A DNA stretch of 64,000 bases from Acidimicrobiales bacterium (GTDB lineage Bacteria; Actinomycetota; Acidimicrobiia; Acidimicrobiales; SZUA-35): NCBI GenBank assembly GCA_041394265.1, contig JAWKIO010000005.1, forward strand, positions 4,588,001 through 4,652,000, in the 5' to 3' direction. A program made the translations under genes and the position numbers. This document shows positions 1 through 7,650 of the stretch, in pieces. The number at the start of each line of letters is the position of its first letter. Position 1 is the stretch's first letter. The notes below the pieces were generated by a model that did not search any database, was not told the origin of the DNA, and was given only the letters and a program-made list of their open reading frames with translations.

Positions 1-22
1 CGACAATGGTGAGGTCCACAAG

Positions 23-808
23 ATGATCCGGCCCGGTGAGCTGCTCCGCCTCGAACACGTCACGTGCTCCTACGGCGAAGGCCCGGTGTTGCGCGACATC
101 GATTTCACGATCGGCGATCACCAATTCACCGGCATCGTGGGCCCATCGGGCTCGGGCAAGACCACCCTGCTCAAGGTGTTGCTCGGCACCATGCGGCCCG
201 TGCACGGCGAGGTATACCGCACACCGGGTCTCGGGATCGGCTACGTGCCGCAGGTCGAAACGGTCGACTGGAGCTTCCCACTCACGGTGTCGGAGTGCGT
301 GTTGTTGGCCAGCCCCGGGAATCGTCGGCTCCCGTGGCCGAGCCGGGCCGAGCGAGCTGCGGCCCGAGACGTCATGGATCGCCTCGGCATCGGTGCGCTG
401 GCCGATCGGCACATTCGCGAGCTGTCCGGTGGTCAGCAGCAGCGCATGTTCATCGCTCGGGCATTGCTCGGACAGCCGCAGCTGCTCGTGATGGACGAGC
501 CGACCTCGGGTGTCGACGTCAAGACTCGTCACGAGGTGCTCCATCTCCTGGCCGATCTGAACGCCGATGGCCTCGCGGTGGTCCTGACCACGCATGATCT
601 CAACGGCATGGCGTCACACCTCCCACATCTGGTGTGTATGAACACCTCGATCGTCGCCAGCGGTGCTCCGGCCGACGTCCTCACCTCGGAGGTCATGGAG
701 GCAACGTTCGGGGCGGCGATGGAGGTCTTCGACTACAGCGGTCATCGGGTCGTGATCGACCTCGCCGACACCGCACCGATCATTCCGCTGATGCGTGACG
801 CACGATGA
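23..808 (+). CDS. Metal (Zn/Mn/Fe-type) ABC transporter ATP-binding protein
   Basis: This is the cytoplasmic ATPase of a divalent-metal importer of the ZnuC/MntB class. Walker A (GPSGSGKT) is at residues 40-47, the signature LSGGQQQR starts near 134, and Walker B (LLVMDEP) is near 154-160, followed by a switch histidine in TTHDL. At 261 residues it has normal family length. The ATG at 23 is preceded by GAGG at 11-14. The frame stays open to the window edge, but another frame ends in a TGA overlapping this ATG (ATGA), so an upstream substrate-binding protein gene probably runs off the left edge. The next gene encodes the cognate ABC-3 permease. Which metal is carried cannot be told from the sequence. 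Confidence 0.93.
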   Translation: MIRPGELLRLEHVTCSYGEGPVLRDIDFTIGDHQFTGIVGPSGSGKTTLLKVLLGTMRPVHGEVYRTPGLGIGYVPQVETVDWSFPLTVSECVLLASPGNRRLPWPSRAERAAARDVMDRLGIGALADRHIRELSGGQQQRMFIARALLGQPQLLVMDEPTSGVDVKTRHEVLHLLADLNADGLAVVLTTHDLNGMASHLPHLVCMNTSIVASGAPADVLTSEVMEATFGAAMEVFDYSGHRVVIDLADTAPIIPLMRDAR

Positions 809-818
809 GGAGCCGCAG

Positions 819-1664
819 ATGATCGAGGAACTGGTTCGCCCCTTCGAGTTCGAGTTCTTTCGCAACGGCCTCATCGTGGCCACGCTGGCCGGTGCTCTGT
901 GCGGGATGATCGGCGTCTACGTGGTTCTCAAGGGCATGAGCTACATCGGGCATGGATTGTCACACGCGATCTTCGGTGGGTTTGCGATCAGCGCGTTGAT
1001 CGGCGTCAACTTCGTGCTCGGGGCCGGGGTTTGGGGTGTTGCCTCTGCGCTCGCCATCAACGGCGTGACCCGTCGTCGGGTCATCGGGGCCGATGCCGCG
1101 ATCGGCGTGATCACCACGGCGTCGTTTGCGCTTGGTCTCGCTCTCTTCGCCATCTTCGGTCGCCAGGGGAGGAGCTTCGAAGCGGCGTTGTTCGGCAGCA
1201 TCCTCGGCGTCGACTACGACGACGTGGTGGCGGTCGCCGTCGTCACACTGGCCGTCATGGTGGTGGTCTTCTTCGGCTACCGCCAGCTGCTGTTCACCAC
1301 GTTCGACCCCGACGTCGCCGAATCTTCTGGCATCTCGACCGCACGGGTCGACGCTCTGCTGATGGTCGTGCTGTCGGCATCGATCCTCGTCAGCATGCAG
1401 GTGCTCGGCGTCACGCTGATCGCCGCCACCCTCGCCATCCCCGCATCGATCGCCCGGATGCTCACCAACTCGTTCCGCGACATGTTGTTCCTGGCCACCG
1501 GCATTGGAGCCGTCACCGGCTTCGTCGGGATGAATCTCAGCTACCACCTCGACATCCAGTCCGGTCCGACCATCGTGCTCGTCGGGGCGATCGGGTTCGC
1601 CGCGGTCTACCTGGTCTCGGGGTCACGAACCCGCAGCCGCCTCGCGGGAATCGATCATCACTGA
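819..1664 (+). CDS. Metal ABC transporter permease (ABC-3 family)
   Basis: Integral membrane subunit of the same metal importer, ZnuB/MntC-like. The 281-residue protein has about eight hydrophobic segments and the family pattern of an N-terminal GxxxGMIGVYVVLKGMSYIGH loop that precedes the transmembrane bundle. I start it at the ATG at 819 because GAGGAG at 806-811 is an ideal ribosome binding site that overlaps the stop of the ATPase gene; a GTG at 795 in the same frame would overlap the upstream gene and has no such site. The two genes form an operon with coupled translation. No dedicated Zur/MntR-type operator is visible inside the window. Confidence 0.92.
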   Translation: MIEELVRPFEFEFFRNGLIVATLAGALCGMIGVYVVLKGMSYIGHGLSHAIFGGFAISALIGVNFVLGAGVWGVASALAINGVTRRRVIGADAAIGVITTASFALGLALFAIFGRQGRSFEAALFGSILGVDYDDVVAVAVVTLAVMVVVFFGYRQLLFTTFDPDVAESSGISTARVDALLMVVLSASILVSMQVLGVTLIAATLAIPASIARMLTNSFRDMLFLATGIGAVTGFVGMNLSYHLDIQSGPTIVLVGAIGFAAVYLVSGSRTRSRLAGIDHH

Positions 1665-1677
1665 CGCTGCGTCCGCT

Positions 1678-1689
1678 ATGTCCGGACAT
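1678..1689. promoter_or_regulatory. 12-bp perfect palindrome upstream of the DsbA-fold gene
   Basis: ATGTCCGGACAT is a perfect palindrome 52 bases upstream of the ATG at 1741. It could be an operator for the following gene or a weak structure after the permease gene. No regulator in this window can be matched to it. Confidence 0.3.
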
Positions 1690-1740
1690 TTGGGACCTTC
1701 GGCCGTGCGCATCCACGGGCCCCGTCGCCACACTGGAGCC

Positions 1741-2349
1741 ATGACCGTCATCGATGTGTATGCCGATATCTGGTGTCCGTTCACCCACGTTGGACTCAAG
1801 CGATTGGTCGAGCAGCGAGCTGCTCGCGGTGACGGGGTGACGCTGCGAGTGCGTCCGTGGCCCCTCGAACTGGTCAACGGCAAACCCATGGACGCCCACT
1901 TCATCGGCGAGGAAGTCGATGATCTACGGGAGCAGGCCGCCGGCGACCTGTTCAGCGGATTCGACGTCGAGGCCTTTCCGACGACCACCCTGCCGGCACT
2001 GGCGCTGGTCGAATCGGCCTACCGCATCGGCGATGCCGAGGGTGAGCGACTCAGCCTCGCACTACGAGACGCCCTGTTCGAAGAGGGACGAGACATCAGC
2101 GATCCGCACGTGCTCAACACGATCGCGGACGCCGCCGGTCTGCCGCCGGCGATCCCGGCCGACACCGAGGCCGTCCTGGCCGAGTGGGAGCAGGGCAAGG
2201 AGCGTGGCGTGGTCGGTTCACCGCACTTCTTCACCGAGCATGGTGCGTTCTTCTGTCCGGCGCTCGACATCAAGCGAGTAGACGGCCACCTCCGCATTGC
2301 GCCCGACCTCCCAGCATTCGAGACCTTTGTCGAGGCGTGTTTCGCCTGA
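1741..2349 (+). CDS. DsbA-family (thioredoxin-fold) protein
   Basis: A 202-residue protein of the DsbA/FrnE/2-hydroxychromene-2-carboxylate isomerase superfamily. It opens with a beta strand running straight into DIWCPFTHVGLKRL, the position of the DsbA CxxC. Only the first cysteine is present (CPFT), so it should not work as a classic dithiol oxidase; a glutathione- or mycothiol-dependent isomerase/transferase-like role is more consistent, but this is inference. There is no signal peptide, so it is cytoplasmic. The ATG at 1741 aligns with the fold start; an in-frame ATG at 1678 would add 21 residues of unlikely leader that cover a palindrome. It seems to be a single-gene unit between the metal transporter and a convergent gene. 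Confidence 0.8.
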   Translation: MTVIDVYADIWCPFTHVGLKRLVEQRAARGDGVTLRVRPWPLELVNGKPMDAHFIGEEVDDLREQAAGDLFSGFDVEAFPTTTLPALALVESAYRIGDAEGERLSLALRDALFEEGRDISDPHVLNTIADAAGLPPAIPADTEAVLAEWEQGKERGVVGSPHFFTEHGAFFCPALDIKRVDGHLRIAPDLPAFETFVEACFA

Positions 2350-2362
2350 AGCCTGCTGTCAG

Positions 2363-3049
2363 TCAGCTGCCGACGTTCGCCGACGAGCGGCCGCTCCACC
2401 ATGCCCACACGGCGAGCAGCGTGAAAAGCACGAACCAGACGACGGGATTGGTCGCCCAACGGAGCAGGAAGTCGGCTGCTGGTCGCGTCCGCTCGAAGCG
2501 ACGAGCCGATTCGGTCGCCGAGGTGAGTGCGAGTGAGACGCCGGCAGCACCGAGGCCGGTGTAGGCCGCAGACCGGGCGATGACCGGCAACATGGCCCGC
2601 AGGCCCGAGCGACCGGTCGTCATCTGTTCGATCAAGACCGCCACCGATGCGCCGAGCCCGAACGCCACCGCGAACTGGCCGAGCGGCCGTAGCCCGAGCC
2701 ATGAGGATCCGGCCAAGTCGGGACGAAGCCGAAGAAGACTCGACCAGGACTTGTCGGTCGTCGCGGTGACCGCGGCGAAGCCGAGCGCGGCGATCGATCC
2801 GGTCACCACCTGGAGCAGCGCGGGTGCGACGCCCCCGACCAGGGTGGCCATGGCGATGCCGACGACGCCGAGATGGCGCTCGTACGCCGACGCGATGACC
2901 GTGACGTTGAGGGTCTCGTTGCCCGACCCCCACTCGTAGAGCAGGGCGACGATGAGGGTGATCAGCGCCGCCAGTCGGCTGGTGCTCGCCGCCCGAGCGT
3001 CGGTAGCGATCGCCGCTCGCCAAGTGACCGCCGGTCGATCGTGCCGCAT
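2363..3049 (-). CDS. Hypothetical multi-pass membrane protein
   Basis: I do not recognise a family. The 228-residue product has a basic N-terminus, then hydrophobic segments near residues 27-43, 65-95, 123-142, 155-177 and 205-220, which suggests about five or six membrane passes. A soluble loop (DKSWSSLLRLRPDLAG) sits mid-protein. The ATG at 3049 lies six bases after a TAGTTT hexamer with no Shine-Dalgarno sequence, so the mRNA is probably leaderless. It ends convergently with the DsbA-fold gene. Nothing nearby suggests a function. Confidence 0.75.
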   Translation of the reverse strand: MRHDRPAVTWRAAIATDARAASTSRLAALITLIVALLYEWGSGNETLNVTVIASAYERHLGVVGIAMATLVGGVAPALLQVVTGSIAALGFAAVTATTDKSWSSLLRLRPDLAGSSWLGLRPLGQFAVAFGLGASVAVLIEQMTTGRSGLRAMLPVIARSAAYTGLGAAGVSLALTSATESARRFERTRPAADFLLRWATNPVVWFVLFTLLAVWAWWSGRSSANVGS

Positions 3050-3066
3050 GCAGTGAAACTACTGCA
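3049..3066. promoter_or_regulatory. Leaderless -10 element inside an inverted repeat
   Basis: On the minus strand TAGTTT (3056-3061) is six bases before the ATG of the membrane-protein gene. It is bracketed by TGCAGT (3049-3054) and ACTGCA (3061-3066), a perfect 6-bp inverted repeat that would place a repressor over the -10. Confidence 0.5.
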
Positions 3067-3110
3067 GCCGCGGGGCCGAAGCGGGCACCTCGGTGAGCGA
3101 CGAAACGTGG

Positions 3111-3536
3111 TCAGTGAGTGAGTTCCTGGAGCGGTGGAGCGAAGGTTCCGAATCCGTCGAGGTCGTCGTGAAGGAAGCGGCGTTGTGTGCCGGGATCACA
3201 GGCGACGAGGCCGGTCACGGTCTCGACGATCGCGGCGACCCGTCGCAACATGTCGAGCGCTGTGGCGTCGTCGACTGGTCCGGCGGGCGCCGACAGGTGA
3301 AGGGTCCCAGCGTCGAGGGTCAGCGTGAGCCCGTGTTCGGACTCGAGGTAGGAGGGGCCGCCGTCGATCGTGGTGTGCTCCAGCGTCGGCATCTCGATGC
3401 CGAGGCGATCACCGATACGGGCCCACATCACCAGCGCTCGGTCCGACGGCTCGGTAGGCGAGCGACGGTCGACCAGACGATGAGCAGGGTCGGCCCCATC
3501 CACGGAACGAGGCAGGAAGGTCAGTTCGAATCGCAC
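3111..3536 (-). CDS. Hypothetical protein (141 aa)
   Basis: A small soluble protein without a family I can name. Its sequence alternates short polar and hydrophobic blocks, with a likely beta-hairpin (SEHGLTLTLDAGTLHLSAP) and a helix (ATALDMLRRVAAIVETVTGL). It contains no signal peptide or membrane segment. It starts with GTG at 3536, preceded on the minus strand by GCGGAG five bases upstream. Codon use matches the neighbours, supporting a real gene. It lies divergent from the SEC-C gene and upstream of, but not overlapping, the membrane-protein gene. Confidence 0.6.
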   Translation of the reverse strand: MRFELTFLPRSVDGADPAHRLVDRRSPTEPSDRALVMWARIGDRLGIEMPTLEHTTIDGGPSYLESEHGLTLTLDAGTLHLSAPAGPVDDATALDMLRRVAAIVETVTGLVACDPGTQRRFLHDDLDGFGTFAPPLQELTH

Positions 3537-3626
3537 AGGGGCTCCGCGGGTCGAGGGAGGCGAGTGGTCATGTCATCGGCTCGATGGACGAGTTCCTGAA
3601 GGAGAAGTGGTCCGTCGGTGCTCGGG

Positions 3627-3632
3627 TAGTCT
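3627..3632 (+). promoter_or_regulatory. Putative -10 element TAGTCT
   Basis: TAGTCT lies eight bases before the ATG at 3641, consistent with near-leaderless transcription of the SEC-C gene. Confidence 0.45.
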
Positions 3633-3640
3633 CGACGACC

Positions 3641-4135
3641 ATGTCGACGTTGCGACCTGCTGGATCGGGCCGAGAGGCCAGGGCTCTCGCCTTCGTGCGG
3701 ACGATCGCGTCGCCCCGCTCGGCCTTGGTGCTGACGTCCGACGCCGTCCTGCCCGGCGACTGGCCGATCGGTGAAGCGACACCGGAGGCCAACCTCGGTC
3801 ACGCTCTCGGTTGGACCGCCGAGGTGCGCCGTCACGACCTCGTCCTGCTGAACCCGCTGGGCGAGGGCATCGTCAAGGCGGCGCTGCCCGATCTCTCGGT
3901 CGAGTGGCTGAGCAATGTCCGTCACGACGGCAGTTGCGCGATCTATCTTGCGCCCTCCGACCACGACGCCGAGTTTGCTGAGCTGGCCATCTCGGCGGCC
4001 GCCGCAGCGGGTGAGCTCCGAGCCGCCACCGTGCGCACGGCGGTCGCCGACGACTACGGCAAGACCGATCCGGTGGGGCGCAATCAGCCGTGTCCTTGTG
4101 GCTCGGGGAAGAAGTACAAGCACTGTCACGGGTGA
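3641..4135 (+). CDS. SEC-C motif (zinc-binding) domain protein
   Basis: A 164-residue protein that ends in a textbook SEC-C motif, QPCPCGSGKKYKHCHG, the zinc-binding tail also found at the C-terminus of SecA. The first ~120 residues (RTIASPRSALVLTSDAVLPGDW and on) do not match a family I can name; they read as a compact soluble domain. The SEC-C tail usually tethers proteins to SecB, ribosomes or nucleic acid; which applies here is unknown. I prefer the ATG at 3641 because a TAGTCT -10 lies just upstream; an in-frame ATG at 3584 would add 19 residues. Its stop codon falls in a three-unit direct repeat. Confidence 0.78.
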   Translation: MSTLRPAGSGREARALAFVRTIASPRSALVLTSDAVLPGDWPIGEATPEANLGHALGWTAEVRRHDLVLLNPLGEGIVKAALPDLSVEWLSNVRHDGSCAIYLAPSDHDAEFAELAISAAAAAGELRAATVRTAVADDYGKTDPVGRNQPCPCGSGKKYKHCHG

Positions 4136-4184
4136 CAGGTGTGGCGGTCACCGTGGCAGGTGTGGCGGTCACGGGTGACAGGTG
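4125..4184. repeat. Three-unit tandem repeat of ~21 bp over a stop codon
   Basis: Units at 4125-4146, 4147-4167 and 4168-4184 (last one partial) share the form GTCACNGGTGACAGGTGTGGCG with one shortened middle unit. The stop codon of the SEC-C gene (4133-4135) is in unit 1, and the other units fill the leader of the monooxygenase gene. Units 1 and 3 contain an inverted repeat, CTGTCAC-GG-GTGACAG in unit 1, so the array could fold or bind a protein. Confidence 0.75.
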
Positions 4185-4250
4185 AGCGCTTTTGCTGTCC
4201 GGCGACTTTTCGGGCTACGACAGTGTAAGTCTGACAACGGAGTGAAGCCG

Positions 4251-5756
4251 ATGACGATCACCGAAGCATCTAGCCCCGCCGCCCGTGACGACGCCAACCC
4301 CACCGAACATTTCGATGTCCTCATCGTGGGCGCCGGCATCTCTGGTGTTGGTGGTGCCTACCACCTGACCAAGCAACGTCCCGAGACATCGTTCGTGGTA
4401 CTCGAGAACCAGGGCTCGTTCGGCGGGACCTGGCGAACGCACACCTATCCGGGCATCCGTTCCGACAGCGATCTGTACACGTTCGGGTACCGGTTCAAGC
4501 CGTGGACCAGCGCCCCGATCGCCACCGCCGACGAGATCCTCAAATACATGGGCGAGGTGATCGACGAGAACGATCTCGGCCAGTACATCCGCTACGGCCA
4601 CACCATCACCGCTGCGTCGTGGAGCGAAGCCGACAAGCAGTGGACCATCGAGGCCACGACCACCGACGGCCCCAAGCGGTTCACGGCCAAGTTCTTGTGG
4701 ATGTGCCAGGGCTACTACCGCCATTCCGAGGGCTACACACCGACCTGGCCGGGCATGGATCGTTTTCAGGGAACGATCGTGCACCCGCAAACCTGGCCCG
4801 ACGACCTCGACTACGCAGGCAAGAACGTGGTCGTGATCGGCTCCGGGGCCACCGCTGCCACGTTGATCCCGGCCATGGCCGACGACGTCGAGCACATCAC
4901 GATGCTGCAGCGGTCGCCCACCTACTTCTTCACCGGGCGCAACGCCAACGAACTCGCCGACACCCTGCGCGAACTCGACATCGACGAGACCTGGATCCAC
5001 GAGATCGTTCGCCGCAAGATCCTCCACGACGGGGCGATGGTCGCCAAGGCTTCGTTCGAGGCGCCCGAGATGGTCAAGCAGGAGCTGTTCACCGCCATCA
5101 AGGAAGTGATGGGCGAGGACTACGATCTGTCGCCACACTTCACCCCCAAGTACCTGCCGTGGCGCCAGCGCATCGCGTTCGTCCCCGACGGTGACCTGTT
5201 CAAAGGCATCAAGAGCGGCAAGGCCTCGGTGGTCACCGACGAGATCGACACCTTCACCGAGAAGGGCATCGCGCTCAAGTCCGGCGAGGAGCTCGAGGCC
5301 GACATCATCATCACGGCCACCGGCTTCAACCTGAACGTGCTCGGCGACATCGCCTTCAACATCGACGGCGAGCCGCTCAACTTCGCCGACACGGTCACCT
5401 ATCACGGCACCATGTTCACCCGCATTCCCAACATGGCCTGGGTCTTCGGGTACTTCCGTGCCAGCTGGACCCTGCGGGCCGAGCTCATCGCCGACTTCGT
5501 CATCCGTCTGCTCCAGCACATGGACGACAAGGGCGCTGCGGTCGTCGAGCCGAAACTCGGTGAGGCCGAGGCCGACATGAAGCTCCTGCCCTGGGTCGAT
5601 CCGGAGAACTTCAACCCCGGCTACATCAACCGGGGGCTGCACCTGTTGCCCCATCAGGGTGATCGTGAGCCGTGGCGTCACATGCAGGACTACATGACCG
5701 AGAAGGACATCCTCCCCAACGTCGACTTCGACGCCGGGGGCCTCGAGTTCCGCTGA
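4251..5756 (+). CDS. Flavin-binding Baeyer-Villiger-type monooxygenase
   Basis: FAD- and NADPH-dependent class B flavoprotein monooxygenase of 501 residues. The FAD Rossmann motif GAGISG is at residues 27-32, the Baeyer-Villiger fingerprint FxGxxxHxxxWP is present as FQGTIVHPQTWP at about 171-182, and the second dinucleotide fold (VVIGSGATAATLIP) follows at about 198. Such enzymes insert oxygen next to a ketone carbonyl or oxygenate heteroatoms; the substrate cannot be deduced. The ATG at 4251 has GGAG at 4239-4242 upstream and gives the usual short N-terminus; a GTG at 4182 would start inside the upstream repeat array. It ends four bases from the convergent Rieske gene. Confidence 0.92.
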   Translation: MTITEASSPAARDDANPTEHFDVLIVGAGISGVGGAYHLTKQRPETSFVVLENQGSFGGTWRTHTYPGIRSDSDLYTFGYRFKPWTSAPIATADEILKYMGEVIDENDLGQYIRYGHTITAASWSEADKQWTIEATTTDGPKRFTAKFLWMCQGYYRHSEGYTPTWPGMDRFQGTIVHPQTWPDDLDYAGKNVVVIGSGATAATLIPAMADDVEHITMLQRSPTYFFTGRNANELADTLRELDIDETWIHEIVRRKILHDGAMVAKASFEAPEMVKQELFTAIKEVMGEDYDLSPHFTPKYLPWRQRIAFVPDGDLFKGIKSGKASVVTDEIDTFTEKGIALKSGEELEADIIITATGFNLNVLGDIAFNIDGEPLNFADTVTYHGTMFTRIPNMAWVFGYFRASWTLRAELIADFVIRLLQHMDDKGAAVVEPKLGEAEADMKLLPWVDPENFNPGYINRGLHLLPHQGDREPWRHMQDYMTEKDILPNVDFDAGGLEFR

Positions 5757-5759
5757 ACC

Positions 5760-7580
5760 TCAGCGCCGGGGCGGTCGACCGGTGGTGACGAACGACAGCG
5801 ACTCGGCCACGGTGCTCGCTGTGAACCGCTCCCGTCGGGGCGAGTGAACGAAACGGGCGGTGGCGGCGAGTGGGAGCGGTGACCCGATGGTCGCCGCTTC
5901 TTCGCGTGCGGCCTGTGTGGTCTTGATCAGATGGGCGACCACGATGAACGAGCCGCCACGGTCGTCCATCGCGGCGCGTGCCAGTCGGTCGGCGTAGGCG
6001 TCGAGGTCGGTCGCCGGGTCGAGTGCCTCGGCCACGACCGGCAGCTGCTCCGCCTCGCCGATCAGCTCGACAGCTTGGCGCGGTGTTGTTGCAGCTTGAC
6101 GCTGTGTTGTCGCAGCTTGGCGCTGTGTTGTTGCAGCTTGGCGCTGTGTTGTTGCAGCTTGACGCTGTGTTGTTGCAGCTTGACGCTGTGCCCTTCCCGT
6201 GTCGAACGCCAGCCACGCAGTGAACAGGGCCAATCGTGCCGTGTGTGGTCCCGGGTCGTGCTGCCACGCCCACCGGGCCGCACGGGCGTAGGTGAGGCCG
6301 TGCGTGATGTCGAGCCAGCCGAAGGACGTCGGGTGGATCCCCGACTCCCGGGACACGTCGTGGGTGAGCAGCCGATGCGAGACCGCAAGGCTCACCGCAT
6401 CGAGCAACCCTTCGACGCCGCCACCCCGCACGATGGCGTCGGCTGCGAGCTCGATGGGTGGGGTCGTGGCCTCGTACAGCTGGAGCGCCAGCTCGTCAGG
6501 GCTCCAACCGTCGGCTCGTGTCGATCCGGCATCGGCCAGCGAGTCGAGGTCGATGTGCTCGAGTTGGCGCATCGCCTTGGTCATGTAGGGCAGGACGTCC
6601 TCACGAGTGCCGGTCGCGATGCCGACGGCGAGGTGGGGGAGCAGCTCGGGCGCCCGCTCCCAGCCCACCCGTTCCAAGAGCTCGAACGCCTTCTGCGTGT
6701 AGATCGCCCCGTGCCCATAATCGAGATGGTGCCTGCTCACGGCCTCGATGAACTGATGGCGGACGGTCGCGCGGTCGGCGCCGTCCTCGATCAATCCCAG
6801 CGTGGCTGCCATCGACGACTCGACCTGCTCGGCCTCGATGCTGGCGATGAGGTCCAGCGTCGAGTCGGGGGCGGGGAGCGCTCGGGCCGGACGGTCGCGT
6901 GAGGTCTCGGCGATGCCGGCCAGACCCTGCACCAACGGAAGTGCACGGTCGTCACCGTTCCACAGCTCGGCGAGGTGGAGGCAGTCGGCGGCCATGGCCA
7001 TGGCGTGCCCCGGTCCGTAGTCGTTGCGAGGGGCATCGATCGCAACGCCTTCCCACATGATGTCGGCGGGTGCTGCCTCGTTGATCATCAGTCGGATGGC
7101 GTCGCGGGCGATCTGGCCTCGGTAGTCCTTGAGGACGCCGGAGCGAAGGCTCGGCCACAGCCGAGCTCGTGCTTCTTCGTTGGTCGGTTCGACCAGCGTG
7201 ACCGCTACCTGACCCTCGGTGTCGATGTCGACCCGATGACAGGGGACGTCTTCCTCGCCCATGACGCACACACCATCGGCAACTCGGAACTTCCAGTTGT
7301 GCCACTGGCAGGTGACGACCGCACCATCGGACGTAGTGCCGTCGGAAGCGATGCTGTCGGAAGTGGTGCTGTCGGGGGCGGCGCCGTGGGGGTCGTCGTC
7401 GAGATCGAGGGAACCGGTCGTCAGGCCGTACCCCTGATGGGGGCAGGCATTGTCGAGTGCGTAGACCCCTTTCGATGTTCGGATCACGGCGATGGCGCGC
7501 TCGCCGACCGTCGCCATGCGCATCTCCCCGACCTCCAGCTCGTCGATGTGGCCGACCACCTGCCGATTTACCGAAGTCAT
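5760..7580 (-). CDS. Rieske [2Fe-2S] protein fused to a large helical domain
   Basis: 606 residues. The N-terminal ~120 residues are a ferredoxin-type Rieske domain with both cluster motifs: CPHQG (CxH) and CQWHNWKF (CxxH). Between them is a Ser/Thr/Asp-rich insert (SDSIASDGTTSDG type). The remaining ~480 residues are alpha-helical and rich in conserved-looking His (HHLDYGHGAIYTQKAFELL), suggesting a metal- or substrate-binding domain; I suspect, without proof, a relation to questin-oxidase-like domains. Five copies of the heptad RQAATTQ form a linker encoded at 6071-6196. TTGACG at 7611-7616 and AAATAT at 7588-7593, 17 bp apart on the minus strand, put the transcript start at the ATG at 7580; ATG 7589 and TTG 7616 are alternatives. 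The SufR-like gene is divergent, hinting at iron-sulfur-responsive control. Confidence 0.8.
   Translation of the reverse strand: MTSVNRQVVGHIDELEVGEMRMATVGERAIAVIRTSKGVYALDNACPHQGYGLTTGSLDLDDDPHGAAPDSTTSDSIASDGTTSDGAVVTCQWHNWKFRVADGVCVMGEEDVPCHRVDIDTEGQVAVTLVEPTNEEARARLWPSLRSGVLKDYRGQIARDAIRLMINEAAPADIMWEGVAIDAPRNDYGPGHAMAMAADCLHLAELWNGDDRALPLVQGLAGIAETSRDRPARALPAPDSTLDLIASIEAEQVESSMAATLGLIEDGADRATVRHQFIEAVSRHHLDYGHGAIYTQKAFELLERVGWERAPELLPHLAVGIATGTREDVLPYMTKAMRQLEHIDLDSLADAGSTRADGWSPDELALQLYEATTPPIELAADAIVRGGGVEGLLDAVSLAVSHRLLTHDVSRESGIHPTSFGWLDITHGLTYARAARWAWQHDPGPHTARLALFTAWLAFDTGRAQRQAATTQRQAATTQRQAATTQRQAATTQRQAATTPRQAVELIGEAEQLPVVAEALDPATDLDAYADRLARAAMDDRGGSFIVVAHLIKTTQAAREEAATIGSPLPLAATARFVHSPRRERFTASTVAESLSFVTTGRPPRR
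6071..6196 (-). repeat. 21-bp tandem repeat, six units, in-frame
   Basis: Six consecutive 21-bp units (6071-6091, 6092-6112, 6113-6133, 6134-6154, 6155-6175, and a diverged 6176-6196) differ by only one to three bases among the first five. Each unit encodes RQAATTQ on the minus strand, so gain or loss of units keeps the reading frame of the Rieske fusion gene. Confidence 0.93.
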
Positions 7581-7587
7581 GACTTGC

Positions 7588-7616
7588 ATATTTCCCGGCT
7601 CATCTGATTTCGTCAA
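7588..7616 (-). promoter_or_regulatory. Promoter of the Rieske fusion gene
   Basis: TTGACG (7611-7616) and AAATAT (7588-7593) read on the minus strand with a 17-bp spacer, seven bases before the ATG at 7580. This is one of the few places in the window with a consensus-like -35. Confidence 0.45.
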
Positions 7617-7638
7617 GCCTTTCCTTTCGAAAATGTCC

Positions 7639-7644
7639 TATGCT
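7639..7644 (+). promoter_or_regulatory. Leaderless -10 element TATGCT
   Basis: TATGCT, six bases before the ATG at 7651; no Shine-Dalgarno sequence. It shares a short divergent control region with the Rieske promoter. Confidence 0.6.
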
Positions 7645-7650
7645 GGTGCG

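Noticed and set aside
1..22. Partial upstream gene of the metal transporter
   Set aside because: A frame ending in ATGA overlap is present, but 26 bases are too few to support a call.
6071..6196. Possible CRISPR array
   Set aside because: Units are contiguous with no spacers and stay in frame in a coding gene.
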